64,000 bases of DNA from Chitinophaga varians (GTDB lineage Bacteria; Bacteroidota; Bacteroidia; Chitinophagales; Chitinophagaceae), in NCBI RefSeq assembly GCF_012641275.1, contig NZ_JABAIA010000001.1, forward strand, positions 930,001-994,000. The letters are read 5' to 3'. Within the stretch, counting starts at the first letter, position 1, and each line of letters starts with the position of its first letter. Under the pieces are notes generated by a model. The model saw only the letters and a program-made list of their open reading frames with translations. It was not told the origin of the DNA and searched no databases. Shown one piece after another: positions 38,038 to 46,853 of the stretch. The position numbers and the translations under genes are program-made.

Positions 38038-41000
38038 ACACCGGTTTTATCAGTGAATACCTGGTCGCCAGGCAGCAATGGTGCTGACATGGCATTCAGT
38101 CCATTGCCCATGGCATACGTAGAAAGCCCGTTCCAGTCTACCCGCAACTCCAGCAGTGGCGTCATTGAAGCGGAAGCTGTCGGGCCGGTAATGGCCGCTG
38201 TAACGGACCTGTATATACGAAGGTTTTTAGACAGTCCGGAAGTGGCTGCCGGCAGCATGTTCAGCTGCTCCAGCAGGTTGCCCACGGTGGCGCCCACCGG
38301 CACCAGCCTCTCCATCCCGTTCACCATTACTTTTATCATGACCTGCACGATTGTCCTGCCTCGGAAGTAAGCCGTGGGCGTGACGGACGGGTTGACGTTT
38401 GTATTCTGCAGGTCAGCATATTTCGCCGCCGCCACCAGTGTAAAATTCGACTGGGTGGAATTGGTCCCCTGTCCCCAGGCAGGGTTGATGGCTGACGGAA
38501 AATACAGGCGGTAGAAGGGTTGTATGAATTGTGAATAATAGAGATCAACCGCGCCTGCAAGCCCGGCCTGTGTATAACCGGTGCTCAGGGCCGGAACGCT
38601 TACATTCAGCGCGCCTAATGAAGAGAGCGTGCTCAGGAAAGCGTCAAAGCCGGTACGCCAGTTGCCGCCTGCATTATAGCTGCCGATCTCAAAATCGAGC
38701 GGGGCGCCCGGACCATATCCATTGATCCATGTGGGCACGCTGCCCGGAATGTTGACATAATCACTTGCCGTCACCCGCAGTACCATTCCCGGCCGCAGGT
38801 CGATATAACCGGCGCCTGTATTGGTAGTGGTTGAAAATCCGAAGTTGTAATACAGCTGCTCGGCAAATGTCTGCGGCAGGGCGCAGGCGATGGCTGATTG
38901 CACCAAAGCAATACCATAGGCCGTGGCGCCGGGCACACCACCAACAGGTGGTTTCTCAATGTCTTTCAGGAAAGTAACATAAGCCTGTCCCAGCTGCGGC
39001 CTTATGGCAATGGTATTGAACGTCCATACGCTGGCGTCTCCGGCTATCGTTAGCTTGTACGGCAGCGCGGCCACTCCTGAAGGCTCAATTTTAAACGGTC
39101 CTGATGAGATGGCCGTAGTGCCCAGTGCGCCGGCAGTACTGCCCAGTTCAGGCAGGTACAGCGTAATCACCTGCGCCGGCGGATTGGCCGTAGCAGATCC
39201 CAACGCATGCATGGCCTGCGCAATGTAAGCATAAGGGTAAGCCGTAGCAGAGGGTTGCTGGCTCACGTATACGCCTGTACTGAATAAGGTGCCTCTTGCT
39301 CCTCTCAGCGCTGTACCGTCTATTGTTACCGGCTGTACGTAGGCGGTGTACACCCTGCCGGGTTCCGACGTAATGGTAAAAGAAGCCGAAGTCTGACTGA
39401 CAGCACCGGTATAAGCCTTGCTGTTTAGTTCATCGTACACAAAAACATTATAGCTCAAAGCGTCCGGTACACCGGTCCACTCCAGGCTCACATCACTTCC
39501 GTTATACCTCACCCATGCTATATCGGCCACGCTGGTGGGTATGTACGTCAACACCGATGGCGGTCCGGTAAGGGCGACGCCGTTCGCCGTACCATTGGCC
39601 TGTACCGTATACCCCATCTGCGCGCCGGTGGCAAGTGCCTGTGGCAACAGGTAGGAAGTAGTGCCAATGTCTTTATGCGAAGTACCGTCTGTGAAAACAA
39701 CGGTGTAGGTGCTGGCAGTATCAACAGCCGCCCAGTTGATGGTGGATATATTGGTAAGGGGATCGGCGCTCACCTGTTTGATGGCCGGGGCTTTTAGAAT
39801 CGGCGTGGCGCTTGTTCCGCCTGCCATGCCCGTATCCGGTTGCAACACTACAGGCCCTAATGCCACACTGACCATGACACTCATGCTTCCGGTGTCGGGA
39901 ACAGCGATGTCTGCAAGCGGTATCGCCGCGCTGGTGGCGGTTGTTTCGCCGCCACGGCCAATAACAGTGCCACCGGCAATAGCGGTCAAACGATATATGA
40001 CCGGCATTGTATTGCCAGCCGGAATTTGCGGCGCCTTCCAGGTGGCGGCCACCTGGTTTTGCGTGGTGGCAAGCGATGCCAGCACAGGCGCGGCAAACAG
40101 CGCATACAGCGTTTGGGTGGGCGAAGCGCCGCCGGTAGCGCCGGTGGCGGACAATTGAATGGTTTGTGTTTTGCCGGTATCGATAGCTGTCTTGTCCAAA
40201 GAAAGGGTAGTGGCTACGGCATTGAGTGTTTGGGTAGCAACCGTTACATTGTCCTGCAAGAGACTGACCGTGTAGGCTGCAACATTTTCTGCCGCATCCG
40301 GCAGGCGGTCCCATGTAAGATCGATACGCCACTTTGTTGCGCTGGCGGGATCGGTGCGGATATTTGCGAGTTTCAGCGAAGGCGTTGTTGCCAGCAACAC
40401 TGCCGGCTTGCTTCGCGGGCCTGTGATGGTCCCGTCGGCAGAAGCGATGTTACCTCTCACACTCAGTCCGACCATGCCCTCCACATTATATTTAGCCGTC
40501 GCATAGTCGAAGATCAGCACATTGCCGTTGGCTGTTACAGGTCCTGCCAGCACATTGTCTCCATCCATTAAATATCCCTGTACTGCCAGTCCTGTCGGAA
40601 TGGTGACGCTGGCAGTCACCTTGCCGGAAGACTTGTTGGCCACCACGTTCGTGATCTCCGGTGAGGTGGTGATCAGGCTGAACGTTAAAGGTTTGCTGCC
40701 GATATTATTTGAAACCGTGCTGACGGCGATGGTGATACCGTTTTGCCCGTAGGCCTCCAATGGAACGATGGCCGACAAGGGGCCGCCGGTATAGTGGGCG
40801 ATAACTTTTCCGTTGGCCAGCACCTGTATGCGGCTGGAGTCAGGATCAACACAGCCTGTTATGGCATCGAGCGCCCAGGAAAGCGTCAGTGTATTCCCGT
40901 TGTATGCCGCGGCGCTGATGGTTTTAGCAGCCTGAGGTATGCCACAGGCCGCAGTAATAGGCGTAGCGGGGCCGAGGCTGAACGGGCCGGAAAAAGACCC

Positions 41001-41609
41001 GGCGCCGCCGGTGTTGGCGGTAGGAATGGCTGCCTGTGCACTCAGGAAAAATACAGCAGGGAAACCGGTACTATTGACCGGCACCGTTACGGTATTGCCC
41101 TGCGTTTGCATGCTGCCGACATTCACATATGTTCCGAACGAAAGGGAATATACATTTACCTGTGCGCCTACGCCCATTCCGCTGGGGCCATATCCCAGCA
41201 CCGCCGTGACGTTGGTGCCGTCGAAGCTGGCGCTTAATATCGACACTTCCGCCGCTGTGACGGGCGCTGAAGTAATGGCCGCGTTCCAGTCGATGCTGGG
41301 TTCCGGCGTGCCATTTCTCACCCATATCACGTCCAGCATATACGAATCAGTGGCGGATAGCGGGAACTTAGGCTGAATAAAGGCTGTCTTCACACTGGTG
41401 CCGGCGCCGGAGGTGGGCGACACAGCAATTACTTCCTGCGGGTTGGCCGCCATACGTAACCGTATCACCAGTACCGGGTCGCGGACGTTTGCCGGCGTGG
41501 GCGACTGACTGGGATCTGTTTGCAGGGTGATACCTGCCGTGCCAACGCCCGGTGGCAATTGCGAATAGGGGCTGGCATAATAAAGGTTTTGAATAACGCT
41601 TGTAGCCAT
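38034..41609 (-). CDS. 1191-aa protein with fibronectin-III-like repeats
   Basis: 1191 residues with no signal peptide (MATSVIQNLYYASPYSQLPP). Residues about 100 to 800 contain successive units with the fibronectin type III signature, such as LTLSWALDAITGC, RIDLTWDRLPDAAENVAAYT, VAATWKAPQIPAGN, STINWAAVDTASTYTVVF and VSLEWTGVPDALSYNVFVYD. Each unit has the conserved W on the B strand and Y on the F strand. The C-terminal part (about 830-1191) differs and ends in a compact segment with VPVGATVGNLLEQLNMLP and PGDQVFTD, reminiscent of beta-grasp/SLBB modules. Such repeats normally space binding domains or mediate protein contacts. It is the second gene of the run, 12 bases after the Hint gene. 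Confidence 0.78.
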   Translation of the reverse strand: MATSVIQNLYYASPYSQLPPGVGTAGITLQTDPSQSPTPANVRDPVLVIRLRMAANPQEVIAVSPTSGAGTSVKTAFIQPKFPLSATDSYMLDVIWVRNGTPEPSIDWNAAITSAPVTAAEVSILSASFDGTNVTAVLGYGPSGMGVGAQVNVYSLSFGTYVNVGSMQTQGNTVTVPVNSTGFPAVFFLSAQAAIPTANTGGAGSFSGPFSLGPATPITAACGIPQAAKTISAAAYNGNTLTLSWALDAITGCVDPDSSRIQVLANGKVIAHYTGGPLSAIVPLEAYGQNGITIAVSTVSNNIGSKPLTFSLITTSPEITNVVANKSSGKVTASVTIPTGLAVQGYLMDGDNVLAGPVTANGNVLIFDYATAKYNVEGMVGLSVRGNIASADGTITGPRSKPAVLLATTPSLKLANIRTDPASATKWRIDLTWDRLPDAAENVAAYTVSLLQDNVTVATQTLNAVATTLSLDKTAIDTGKTQTIQLSATGATGGASPTQTLYALFAAPVLASLATTQNQVAATWKAPQIPAGNTMPVIYRLTAIAGGTVIGRGGETTATSAAIPLADIAVPDTGSMSVMVSVALGPVVLQPDTGMAGGTSATPILKAPAIKQVSADPLTNISTINWAAVDTASTYTVVFTDGTSHKDIGTTSYLLPQALATGAQMGYTVQANGTANGVALTGPPSVLTYIPTSVADIAWVRYNGSDVSLEWTGVPDALSYNVFVYDELNSKAYTGAVSQTSASFTITSEPGRVYTAYVQPVTIDGTALRGARGTLFSTGVYVSQQPSATAYPYAYIAQAMHALGSATANPPAQVITLYLPELGSTAGALGTTAISSGPFKIEPSGVAALPYKLTIAGDASVWTFNTIAIRPQLGQAYVTFLKDIEKPPVGGVPGATAYGIALVQSAIACALPQTFAEQLYYNFGFSTTTNTGAGYIDLRPGMVLRVTASDYVNIPGSVPTWINGYGPGAPLDFEIGSYNAGGNWRTGFDAFLSTLSSLGALNVSVPALSTGYTQAGLAGAVDLYYSQFIQPFYRLYFPSAINPAWGQGTNSTQSNFTLVAAAKYADLQNTNVNPSVTPTAYFRGRTIVQVMIKVMVNGMERLVPVGATVGNLLEQLNMLPAATSGLSKNLRIYRSVTAAITGPTASASMTPLLELRVDWNGLSTYAMGNGLNAMSAPLLPGDQVFTDKTGV

Positions 41610-41621
41610 GCGGAATAAATA

Positions 41622-43274
41622 TTAAGAACGCATATCGTTCAATGCAGAAGTGTAATCCTGGTGAAGCTCCTGTTTCATACGGGGCAGCATATAGTCGGGA
41701 TCTTTGTACCTGGCAGCTGTTTGAGTACGCATGGCGTTCTGGTCGGCATGTAATACGCCGGCGGCATAATAGCCTGCCATGTTTTTGGGGAAGCCAGGAG
41801 CAGCCTGCTCATCGGGATGCCCCAATGCCAGCGCATAGAACGTATCGTCATATGATATGGCATCCTTACTTTTTACTGTTGACACACCTTCCTCAGTGAG
41901 TATGCCGTCGCCTGCCGCGAGGTCATGCACGCTGCTACATTTGTTGGCAGCGGTAAACACCATGTGATCGCCTGTGGCCACAAAACTTTTTCCATTGGCT
42001 GTTGTCACTTTGTATATGCCGTCTTCGCCGGGCGTGCCATTGGAGGTATGTGTGCCTTTTACGGTGGCGTATACGCCAAGGCTTTTACCGTCGGCGGTTT
42101 TCACCCGGTAGTCCTGTGTTATTTCCTCTATCGGTTTTTGCGAGCCATCTTCCAGTGTCACCAATGTGCCTTTGGCCAGGCAATGCCACCAGTAATAGAG
42201 GTTGGGGATCTTGGTACAATTGAGCGAGGGTTCATCGGGGAAATTAATGCTACATACATAAAAAGGCGGTGCGACTGCCCCACCCTGCAGCGGAATACCG
42301 TTAAAGGCAAAGTAAAAATAGCTCACCACTTCACTGCCAAAAGAAGTGGAATCATAGACGATGGACCTTGTATTGGAATGGCTCAAACCATCATATGGAA
42401 AATTAAACTGTAAAATATTGGGAGAGATTCCAACAAAGAAAGCAGCTACAAATCTTGAATCTGGCGTGAACTGGGTTGAGCGGTTTAATGTGATGTTAGT
42501 GCCGCCGGTTTTTTGAATCACAATATTTGTAGTGAGGTCTGCGACCGTGAGATGCTGTATATCGATAACGCCACTAAGCGGCACAGTGCCGGTAAATGGC
42601 GAAATGACCCAGGGATTGTTAAGGTTCTGTGGTTCGGTATAAATATAATCGCTGGTGGGATACCCTCCTGTCCTGCCTACGCCAAGATGGATAAGGCCGT
42701 CCGTCGAATTTTTGATGACAGGATCGGTTACTTTTACGGTGATGCCATTGCCTACGCTAACCGTGTTCGCATAGCTGAAAAACCGGGTAGCCCCATCATC
42801 GCCAGTGGTATGGCCGAGGTACAAAACAGAGAGCTTTTTTCCCGCAGGCAATGCTGAAGCAGCACGCGTAGAACATACTACAACACCGCTTCTTACGGAG
42901 GTATTCTCTCCCTGTGCCAGCAGTTCGCCACTGTCGGCATCGAATATCACGAGGTGACCGCCGCTTATCATATTGTTGCCGCCGGAGCAAGCCATCACTG
43001 ACGCTGTTGCTTTTCCCGCTGCCGTTTTTCCGGAATCCACCAGATGAACTGTGTCCATGCCTTCAGGGCTGTGGTTGCTGCCGCCATACAAGGCTTTGTA
43101 CAGGTGTGGATAAGCATCGCTGAAACGGCCGGCTGCCTGCAGCATCACTTCAGCATGTTTGCATTGGTCTGCATCGGAAAGATTAAGTGGAGTGGTTTTG
43201 CCTGCAGGCAATGACTGGTGGAATGACAGTAGTGCATTGGCACGCTGTACCGCAAGGTCTGGTTGAGGGCTCAT
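41622..43274 (-). CDS. Hint-domain protein, first gene of the giant-protein operon
   Basis: 550 residues, no signal peptide. Residues 1-360 are a unique N-terminal region with several cysteines. A Hint (Hedgehog/intein) domain runs from about 364 to 511. It has the nucleophile C365 in WHCLAKGTLVTLEDG, the block-B histidine H437 in FVATGDHMVF, and an end of the form YYAAGVLHADQN. The HN dipeptide that normally closes inteins is replaced by H509-A-D. That suggests N-terminal acyl shift and cleavage without splicing, as in Hedgehog-type or bacterial BIL domains. Only 40 residues follow, too short for the toxin domains usually released by Hint modules. It leads a five-gene run. Confidence 0.85.
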   Translation of the reverse strand: MSPQPDLAVQRANALLSFHQSLPAGKTTPLNLSDADQCKHAEVMLQAAGRFSDAYPHLYKALYGGSNHSPEGMDTVHLVDSGKTAAGKATASVMACSGGNNMISGGHLVIFDADSGELLAQGENTSVRSGVVVCSTRAASALPAGKKLSVLYLGHTTGDDGATRFFSYANTVSVGNGITVKVTDPVIKNSTDGLIHLGVGRTGGYPTSDYIYTEPQNLNNPWVISPFTGTVPLSGVIDIQHLTVADLTTNIVIQKTGGTNITLNRSTQFTPDSRFVAAFFVGISPNILQFNFPYDGLSHSNTRSIVYDSTSFGSEVVSYFYFAFNGIPLQGGAVAPPFYVCSINFPDEPSLNCTKIPNLYYWWHCLAKGTLVTLEDGSQKPIEEITQDYRVKTADGKSLGVYATVKGTHTSNGTPGEDGIYKVTTANGKSFVATGDHMVFTAANKCSSVHDLAAGDGILTEEGVSTVKSKDAISYDDTFYALALGHPDEQAAPGFPKNMAGYYAAGVLHADQNAMRTQTAARYKDPDYMLPRMKQELHQDYTSALNDMRS

Positions 43275-43397
43275 ATAAAGGGGTTTAATGGTTTCGGGGA
43301 TACTGAGAAGTTAAGGTAAGATATTCTTTTTGATTCGCAATGCTAATCGTTTTTGATTTTGTACAATCAACATACAGGAGAGCGGACACCGCAGAGG

Positions 43398-44804
43398 TCA
43401 CTGTGCCCGCTGGCCGGCCAGCCGAAGCGCTTCCGTCCTTTTGGAAGAAAACCTGTCCGCAAAAACCAACCTGAAATATTTATCATAAGCGCCTGAAAAC
43501 GAGAAGGTGTAACCCGGTGTAAACCGCACGCCTATCTTTCCACATTGGTCATAGAAGTAGACCATATCTGTATCATCCGGCATCTTTACCCATATGTTAT
43601 ATCCACCTGAAGGCGTAAAGATGGAAGCCTTTTCCGGAAAATAAGCGGACAATAAATTGATGGCCTGATGTGCATTCTTCGCCAGCTGCATTCTGAAGGA
43701 GCGAACATGCCGGTCGTAACTGTTGCCGGCCAGCAAGCGGCTGGCCGTCTCCTGGTACAAGGGGGAAACGGTGCTCCCCAATGCAAACCTGATCTGCTCG
43801 GCACGTTGCATAAATTTACCCGCCGACAGCCAACCCACGCGTATTCCCGGCGCCAGTGTTTTCGCATAGGATGCATAAGACAACACCAGTCCGCTGTCAT
43901 CAAATCTTTTGATCGCAGAAGGCCGTTGCCCGTGAAAGTACAGGTCTCCGTACACATCGTTCTCGATCAACGCAACATGGTGTTGATGGGCTACAGACAA
44001 CAGCGCCAGCTTCTGTTCATCGGTCATTAATATCCCGGTAGGGTTATGAAAATTAGGTGTTACAATAACAGCTTTAATAGCATTGGTGCGACAGGCTTTC
44101 TTCAAAAAATCGATATCAAATCCGGCGTATGGATCAACGGGCACTTCTATCACCCTGAGCTGTAGTACCCTGATCACTTCCAGGACAGAAAACACACAAG
44201 GACTTTCCACAGCAATCACATCGCCCGGGCTACAAACAGCAGACAAAGCGATGTACAGTGCCTGTAGGGCACCGTCCGTAATCAACAGTTCATCGGGGTT
44301 TAAAATGGTTTGATGGACAGCTGCTTTTTTAATGATGTTTTCCTTTAATGCCGGCGATCCGTTTGAAGGGTAATAACGTAACAACGAAGCGCCTTGTTCC
44401 CTGATCACCTGCTGCATGGTACGGAGCAATAATTTCTGTGGTATCAACAGATCACCGGGAGCCGCCACATTAAATTCTGAGAACTGCCGTCCTTCCTTCA
44501 GAGAGGTAGTGAGGCCAAGATGATGCTTAAAGATGGCGTCCCTCACCACTGGCCTGTGTCTGGCCTTCACCTGCTGGTCTGACAAGTCAGGTCTGTTGCT
44601 GACATAGTAACCCGATTTAGGCACGCTCTCCACCAGTCCACAGGCCACCAGGTATTCATAGCCCTGCTGTATCGTGCTGATGCTTGTCTGGTACTGCTCT
44701 TTCAGATCGCGGACAGAAGGTAGTTTATGCCCGGGCTTGAAAATTCCCTCGCGTATGTTTTTTTCGATGACGTTGGTAAAGGCTTCGAATTTATACACCT
44801 TCAT
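43398..44804 (-). CDS. MocR-type GntR regulator with aminotransferase-like domain
   Basis: 468 residues. The N-terminal GntR winged helix (1-75) has the HTH LPSVRDLKEQYQTSISTIQQGYEYL. A class-I aminotransferase-like domain follows, with the PLP-anchoring lysine K315 in YAKTLAPGIRVGW and VIVTPNFHNPTG and ENDVYGDL for cofactor binding. MocR proteins such as PdxR and GabR bind PLP and usually read paired direct repeats. The gene is divergent from dxs with 79 bases between the start codons. Two direct repeats of TATCTGTAC lie there. Because DXP made by Dxs is a substrate of PdxJ in the DXP-dependent PLP pathway, PLP-responsive control of dxs is a sensible inference. Confidence 0.9.
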   Translation of the reverse strand: MKVYKFEAFTNVIEKNIREGIFKPGHKLPSVRDLKEQYQTSISTIQQGYEYLVACGLVESVPKSGYYVSNRPDLSDQQVKARHRPVVRDAIFKHHLGLTTSLKEGRQFSEFNVAAPGDLLIPQKLLLRTMQQVIREQGASLLRYYPSNGSPALKENIIKKAAVHQTILNPDELLITDGALQALYIALSAVCSPGDVIAVESPCVFSVLEVIRVLQLRVIEVPVDPYAGFDIDFLKKACRTNAIKAVIVTPNFHNPTGILMTDEQKLALLSVAHQHHVALIENDVYGDLYFHGQRPSAIKRFDDSGLVLSYASYAKTLAPGIRVGWLSAGKFMQRAEQIRFALGSTVSPLYQETASRLLAGNSYDRHVRSFRMQLAKNAHQAINLLSAYFPEKASIFTPSGGYNIWVKMPDDTDMVYFYDQCGKIGVRFTPGYTFSFSGAYDKYFRLVFADRFSSKRTEALRLAGQRAQ

Positions 44805-44847
44805 ATCTGTACTGGTAATTTATACACAATCTGTATCTGTACCGTAA
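44804..44847. promoter_or_regulatory. Direct-repeat operator of the MocR-type regulator
   Basis: TATCTGTAC occurs at 44804-44812 and again at 44834-44842. Each is followed by a GTAA (44815-44818 and 44844-44847). The 30-base spacing is about three helical turns, which places both copies on the same face of the DNA, as in known MocR operators. The second copy covers the expected -33 region of the dxs promoter and the first touches the start codon of the regulator. Confidence 0.5.
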
Positions 44848-44859
44848 AAGTAAGCGATT

Positions 44860-44867
44860 TAAATTTG
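44860..44867 (+). promoter_or_regulatory. -7 element of the dxs promoter
   Basis: TAAATTTG matches the Bacteroidota TAnnTTTG -7 consensus exactly and lies 17 bases upstream of the dxs start codon. No clear TTTG -33 box is present; the place where it would be is occupied by the second MocR-like repeat. Confidence 0.5.
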
Positions 44868-44883
44868 ACGGAAAGAACGTCGA

Positions 44884-46797
44884 ATGCCCGAACACTATAA
44901 TATTGACACCCCCGATGATTTACGGCGCCTGCCCGTTACCTCCCTGCAACACCTTTGCGGGGAGATAAGGTCTTTCCTGATAGATCACGTTGCCTCGAAC
45001 GGAGGTCATTTCAGTTCCAGTCTCGGTGTAGTGGAGCTGACAGTAGCGCTGCATTATGTATTCAACACTCCGGAAGACAAACTGGTCTGGGATGTTGGCC
45101 ATCAGGCATATCCGCATAAACTGCTGACCGGAAGAAAAAGCCGATTTCATTCCAACAGGCTGCTGGAGGGCATCAGCGGTTTCCCTAGCAGGGACGAGAG
45201 CATATACGACGCCTTCGGCACCGGTCATTCTTCCACTTCCATTTCAGCTATACTGGGCATGGCCTGTGCCGCCAAATACCGGGGCGATCACACCCGTCAA
45301 CACATCGCCGTGATCGGTGACGGCGCGATGACAGCAGGCATGGCCTTTGAAGCCCTGAACAACGCAGGTTATGAACAGCCTAATATGCTGGTGATACTGA
45401 ACGATAACAATATGTCGATCGACGCCAATACCGGCGCGCTACAAAACTATCTCACCGAGCTGACCACCGGCAAACATTACAATGCGTTAAAGTCGCACAT
45501 CAGGAAGTTGTTAACACATCCCGGGCAGCCAGCCAACTGGCCCGTGGAAGTGGCCAGGAAACTTCAGAAAGCCGTAAAAGGAGGGCTCCTGCGCTACAGT
45601 AATCTCTTCGAAGCGCTGAACATCCGGTATTTCGGTCCGGTTGACGGGCATGACCTGCCGAAGCTGGTCCATGTACTGGAGAAACTGAAGCCCATCCCGG
45701 GGCCGAAATTATTGCATTGCGTCACCACCAAAGGCCAGGGCTTTGCACCGGCCATGACCGACCATGCCAAATGGCATGCGCCCAAAAAATTCGACAGGGC
45801 CACCGGCGCCACATTAGATGCAGACACCACCACCACTTTTCAGCAGGTATTCGGCGATACGTTAATAACACTGGCCAACAGCAATCCGAAAATTATAGCA
45901 ATAACACCCGCGATGTTATCCGGAAGCGCGCTCACCAATATGAAAAAACAAATGCCGGAACGCGTATTTGACGTAGGCATCACCGAACAGCATGCCGTAA
46001 CTTTTGCTGCCGGTCTGGCCGCCGATGGCTTGCTCCCCTACTGCACCATCTACTCCACTTTCTTACAACGCGCCTATGACCAGGTGATCCACGACGTGGC
46101 CCTGCAGAAGCTGAATGTCGTCTTCTGTATTGACCGGGCCGGTGTGACAGGTCAGGATGGGCCAACGCACCACGGCGCATTTGACATCGCTTTTTTAAGA
46201 TGTGTGCCCGGTATCATCGGTGCCTCCCCGATGGACGCGGAAGACTTCAGGGACCTGCTCTTCACCGCCCAGGCCGGTGAAAGCCACGGGCCGTTTGCGG
46301 TCCGTTACCCTAAAGGGACGACAGCGCCCCTGCCTCCAACTGCCGGTTTCAGAAAGCTGGCCATAGGCAAAGGACGTAAAATACGTTCCGGCAGGGATAT
46401 CGCCATTCTTTCCCTTGGCCCCGTGGGACAATACGTGACAGCAGCCTGCAAGGAGCTGGAAGCATATCATTTAGACGTAGCACATTATGATCTTCGCTTC
46501 TTTAAGCCACTGGACGAGACATTACTACATGAAGTGTTCAGCAGGTTTTCAACGGTGATCACCGTAGAAGATGGTTGTATACAGGGAGGTGCAGGAAGTG
46601 CAGTGATGGAGTTTATGGTGGAGCAGGGTTATCACGTTACATTAAAGCGATTGGGACTGCCGGACACATTTGCCACACAAGGCACGCAGCAGCAGCTGCA
46701 TGAATTGTACGGGTATGATAAAAAAGGGATTGTTCAGGCGGTGAGAGAAGTGGCGGGAAGGGTAAAGAAGCCGGAAGCTGATTTTCAAATTCATTAA
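44884..46797 (+). CDS. dxs: 1-deoxy-D-xylulose-5-phosphate synthase
   Basis: 637 residues, the normal length. It condenses pyruvate and glyceraldehyde-3-phosphate to DXP with thiamine diphosphate, the entry to MEP isoprenoid synthesis and a precursor for PLP and thiamine. Visible hallmarks are DKLVWDVGHQAYPHKLLTGR, the GHSSTSISAILGMA segment, the ThDP/Mg motif GDGAMTAGMAFEALNNAG with NDNNMSI, and the pyrimidine-domain glutamate in GITEQHAVTFAAGLA. DRAGVTGQDGPTHHGAFDIAF and the C-terminal transketolase domain ending near residue 620 are also present. It is divergent from the MocR-type regulator and probably controlled by it. Whether the genome holds another dxs cannot be seen here. Confidence 0.96.
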   Translation: MPEHYNIDTPDDLRRLPVTSLQHLCGEIRSFLIDHVASNGGHFSSSLGVVELTVALHYVFNTPEDKLVWDVGHQAYPHKLLTGRKSRFHSNRLLEGISGFPSRDESIYDAFGTGHSSTSISAILGMACAAKYRGDHTRQHIAVIGDGAMTAGMAFEALNNAGYEQPNMLVILNDNNMSIDANTGALQNYLTELTTGKHYNALKSHIRKLLTHPGQPANWPVEVARKLQKAVKGGLLRYSNLFEALNIRYFGPVDGHDLPKLVHVLEKLKPIPGPKLLHCVTTKGQGFAPAMTDHAKWHAPKKFDRATGATLDADTTTTFQQVFGDTLITLANSNPKIIAITPAMLSGSALTNMKKQMPERVFDVGITEQHAVTFAAGLAADGLLPYCTIYSTFLQRAYDQVIHDVALQKLNVVFCIDRAGVTGQDGPTHHGAFDIAFLRCVPGIIGASPMDAEDFRDLLFTAQAGESHGPFAVRYPKGTTAPLPPTAGFRKLAIGKGRKIRSGRDIAILSLGPVGQYVTAACKELEAYHLDVAHYDLRFFKPLDETLLHEVFSRFSTVITVEDGCIQGGAGSAVMEFMVEQGYHVTLKRLGLPDTFATQGTQQQLHELYGYDKKGIVQAVREVAGRVKKPEADFQIH

Positions 46798-46805
46798 AAA
46801 AGTCA

Positions 46806-46830
46806 AAGTCAGCGTAAACGCTGGCTTTTT
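46806..46830. terminator. Bidirectional terminator after dxs
   Basis: A 9-base stem (AAGTCAGCG with CGCTGGCTT, one G-T pair) closes a 4-base loop and is followed by TTT on the plus strand. The minus-strand reading is followed by a T tract too, suiting the convergent lipoprotein gene that ends at 46854. Confidence 0.65.
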
Positions 46831-46853
46831 GTTATAAGACATACATAATACGA

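Noticed and set aside
39721..40332. 203-codon antisense ORF in the 1191-aa gene
   Set aside because: It lies in a different reading frame of the GC-rich, repeat-containing coding strand, has a composition unlike a protein, and overlaps a complete gene with clear domains.
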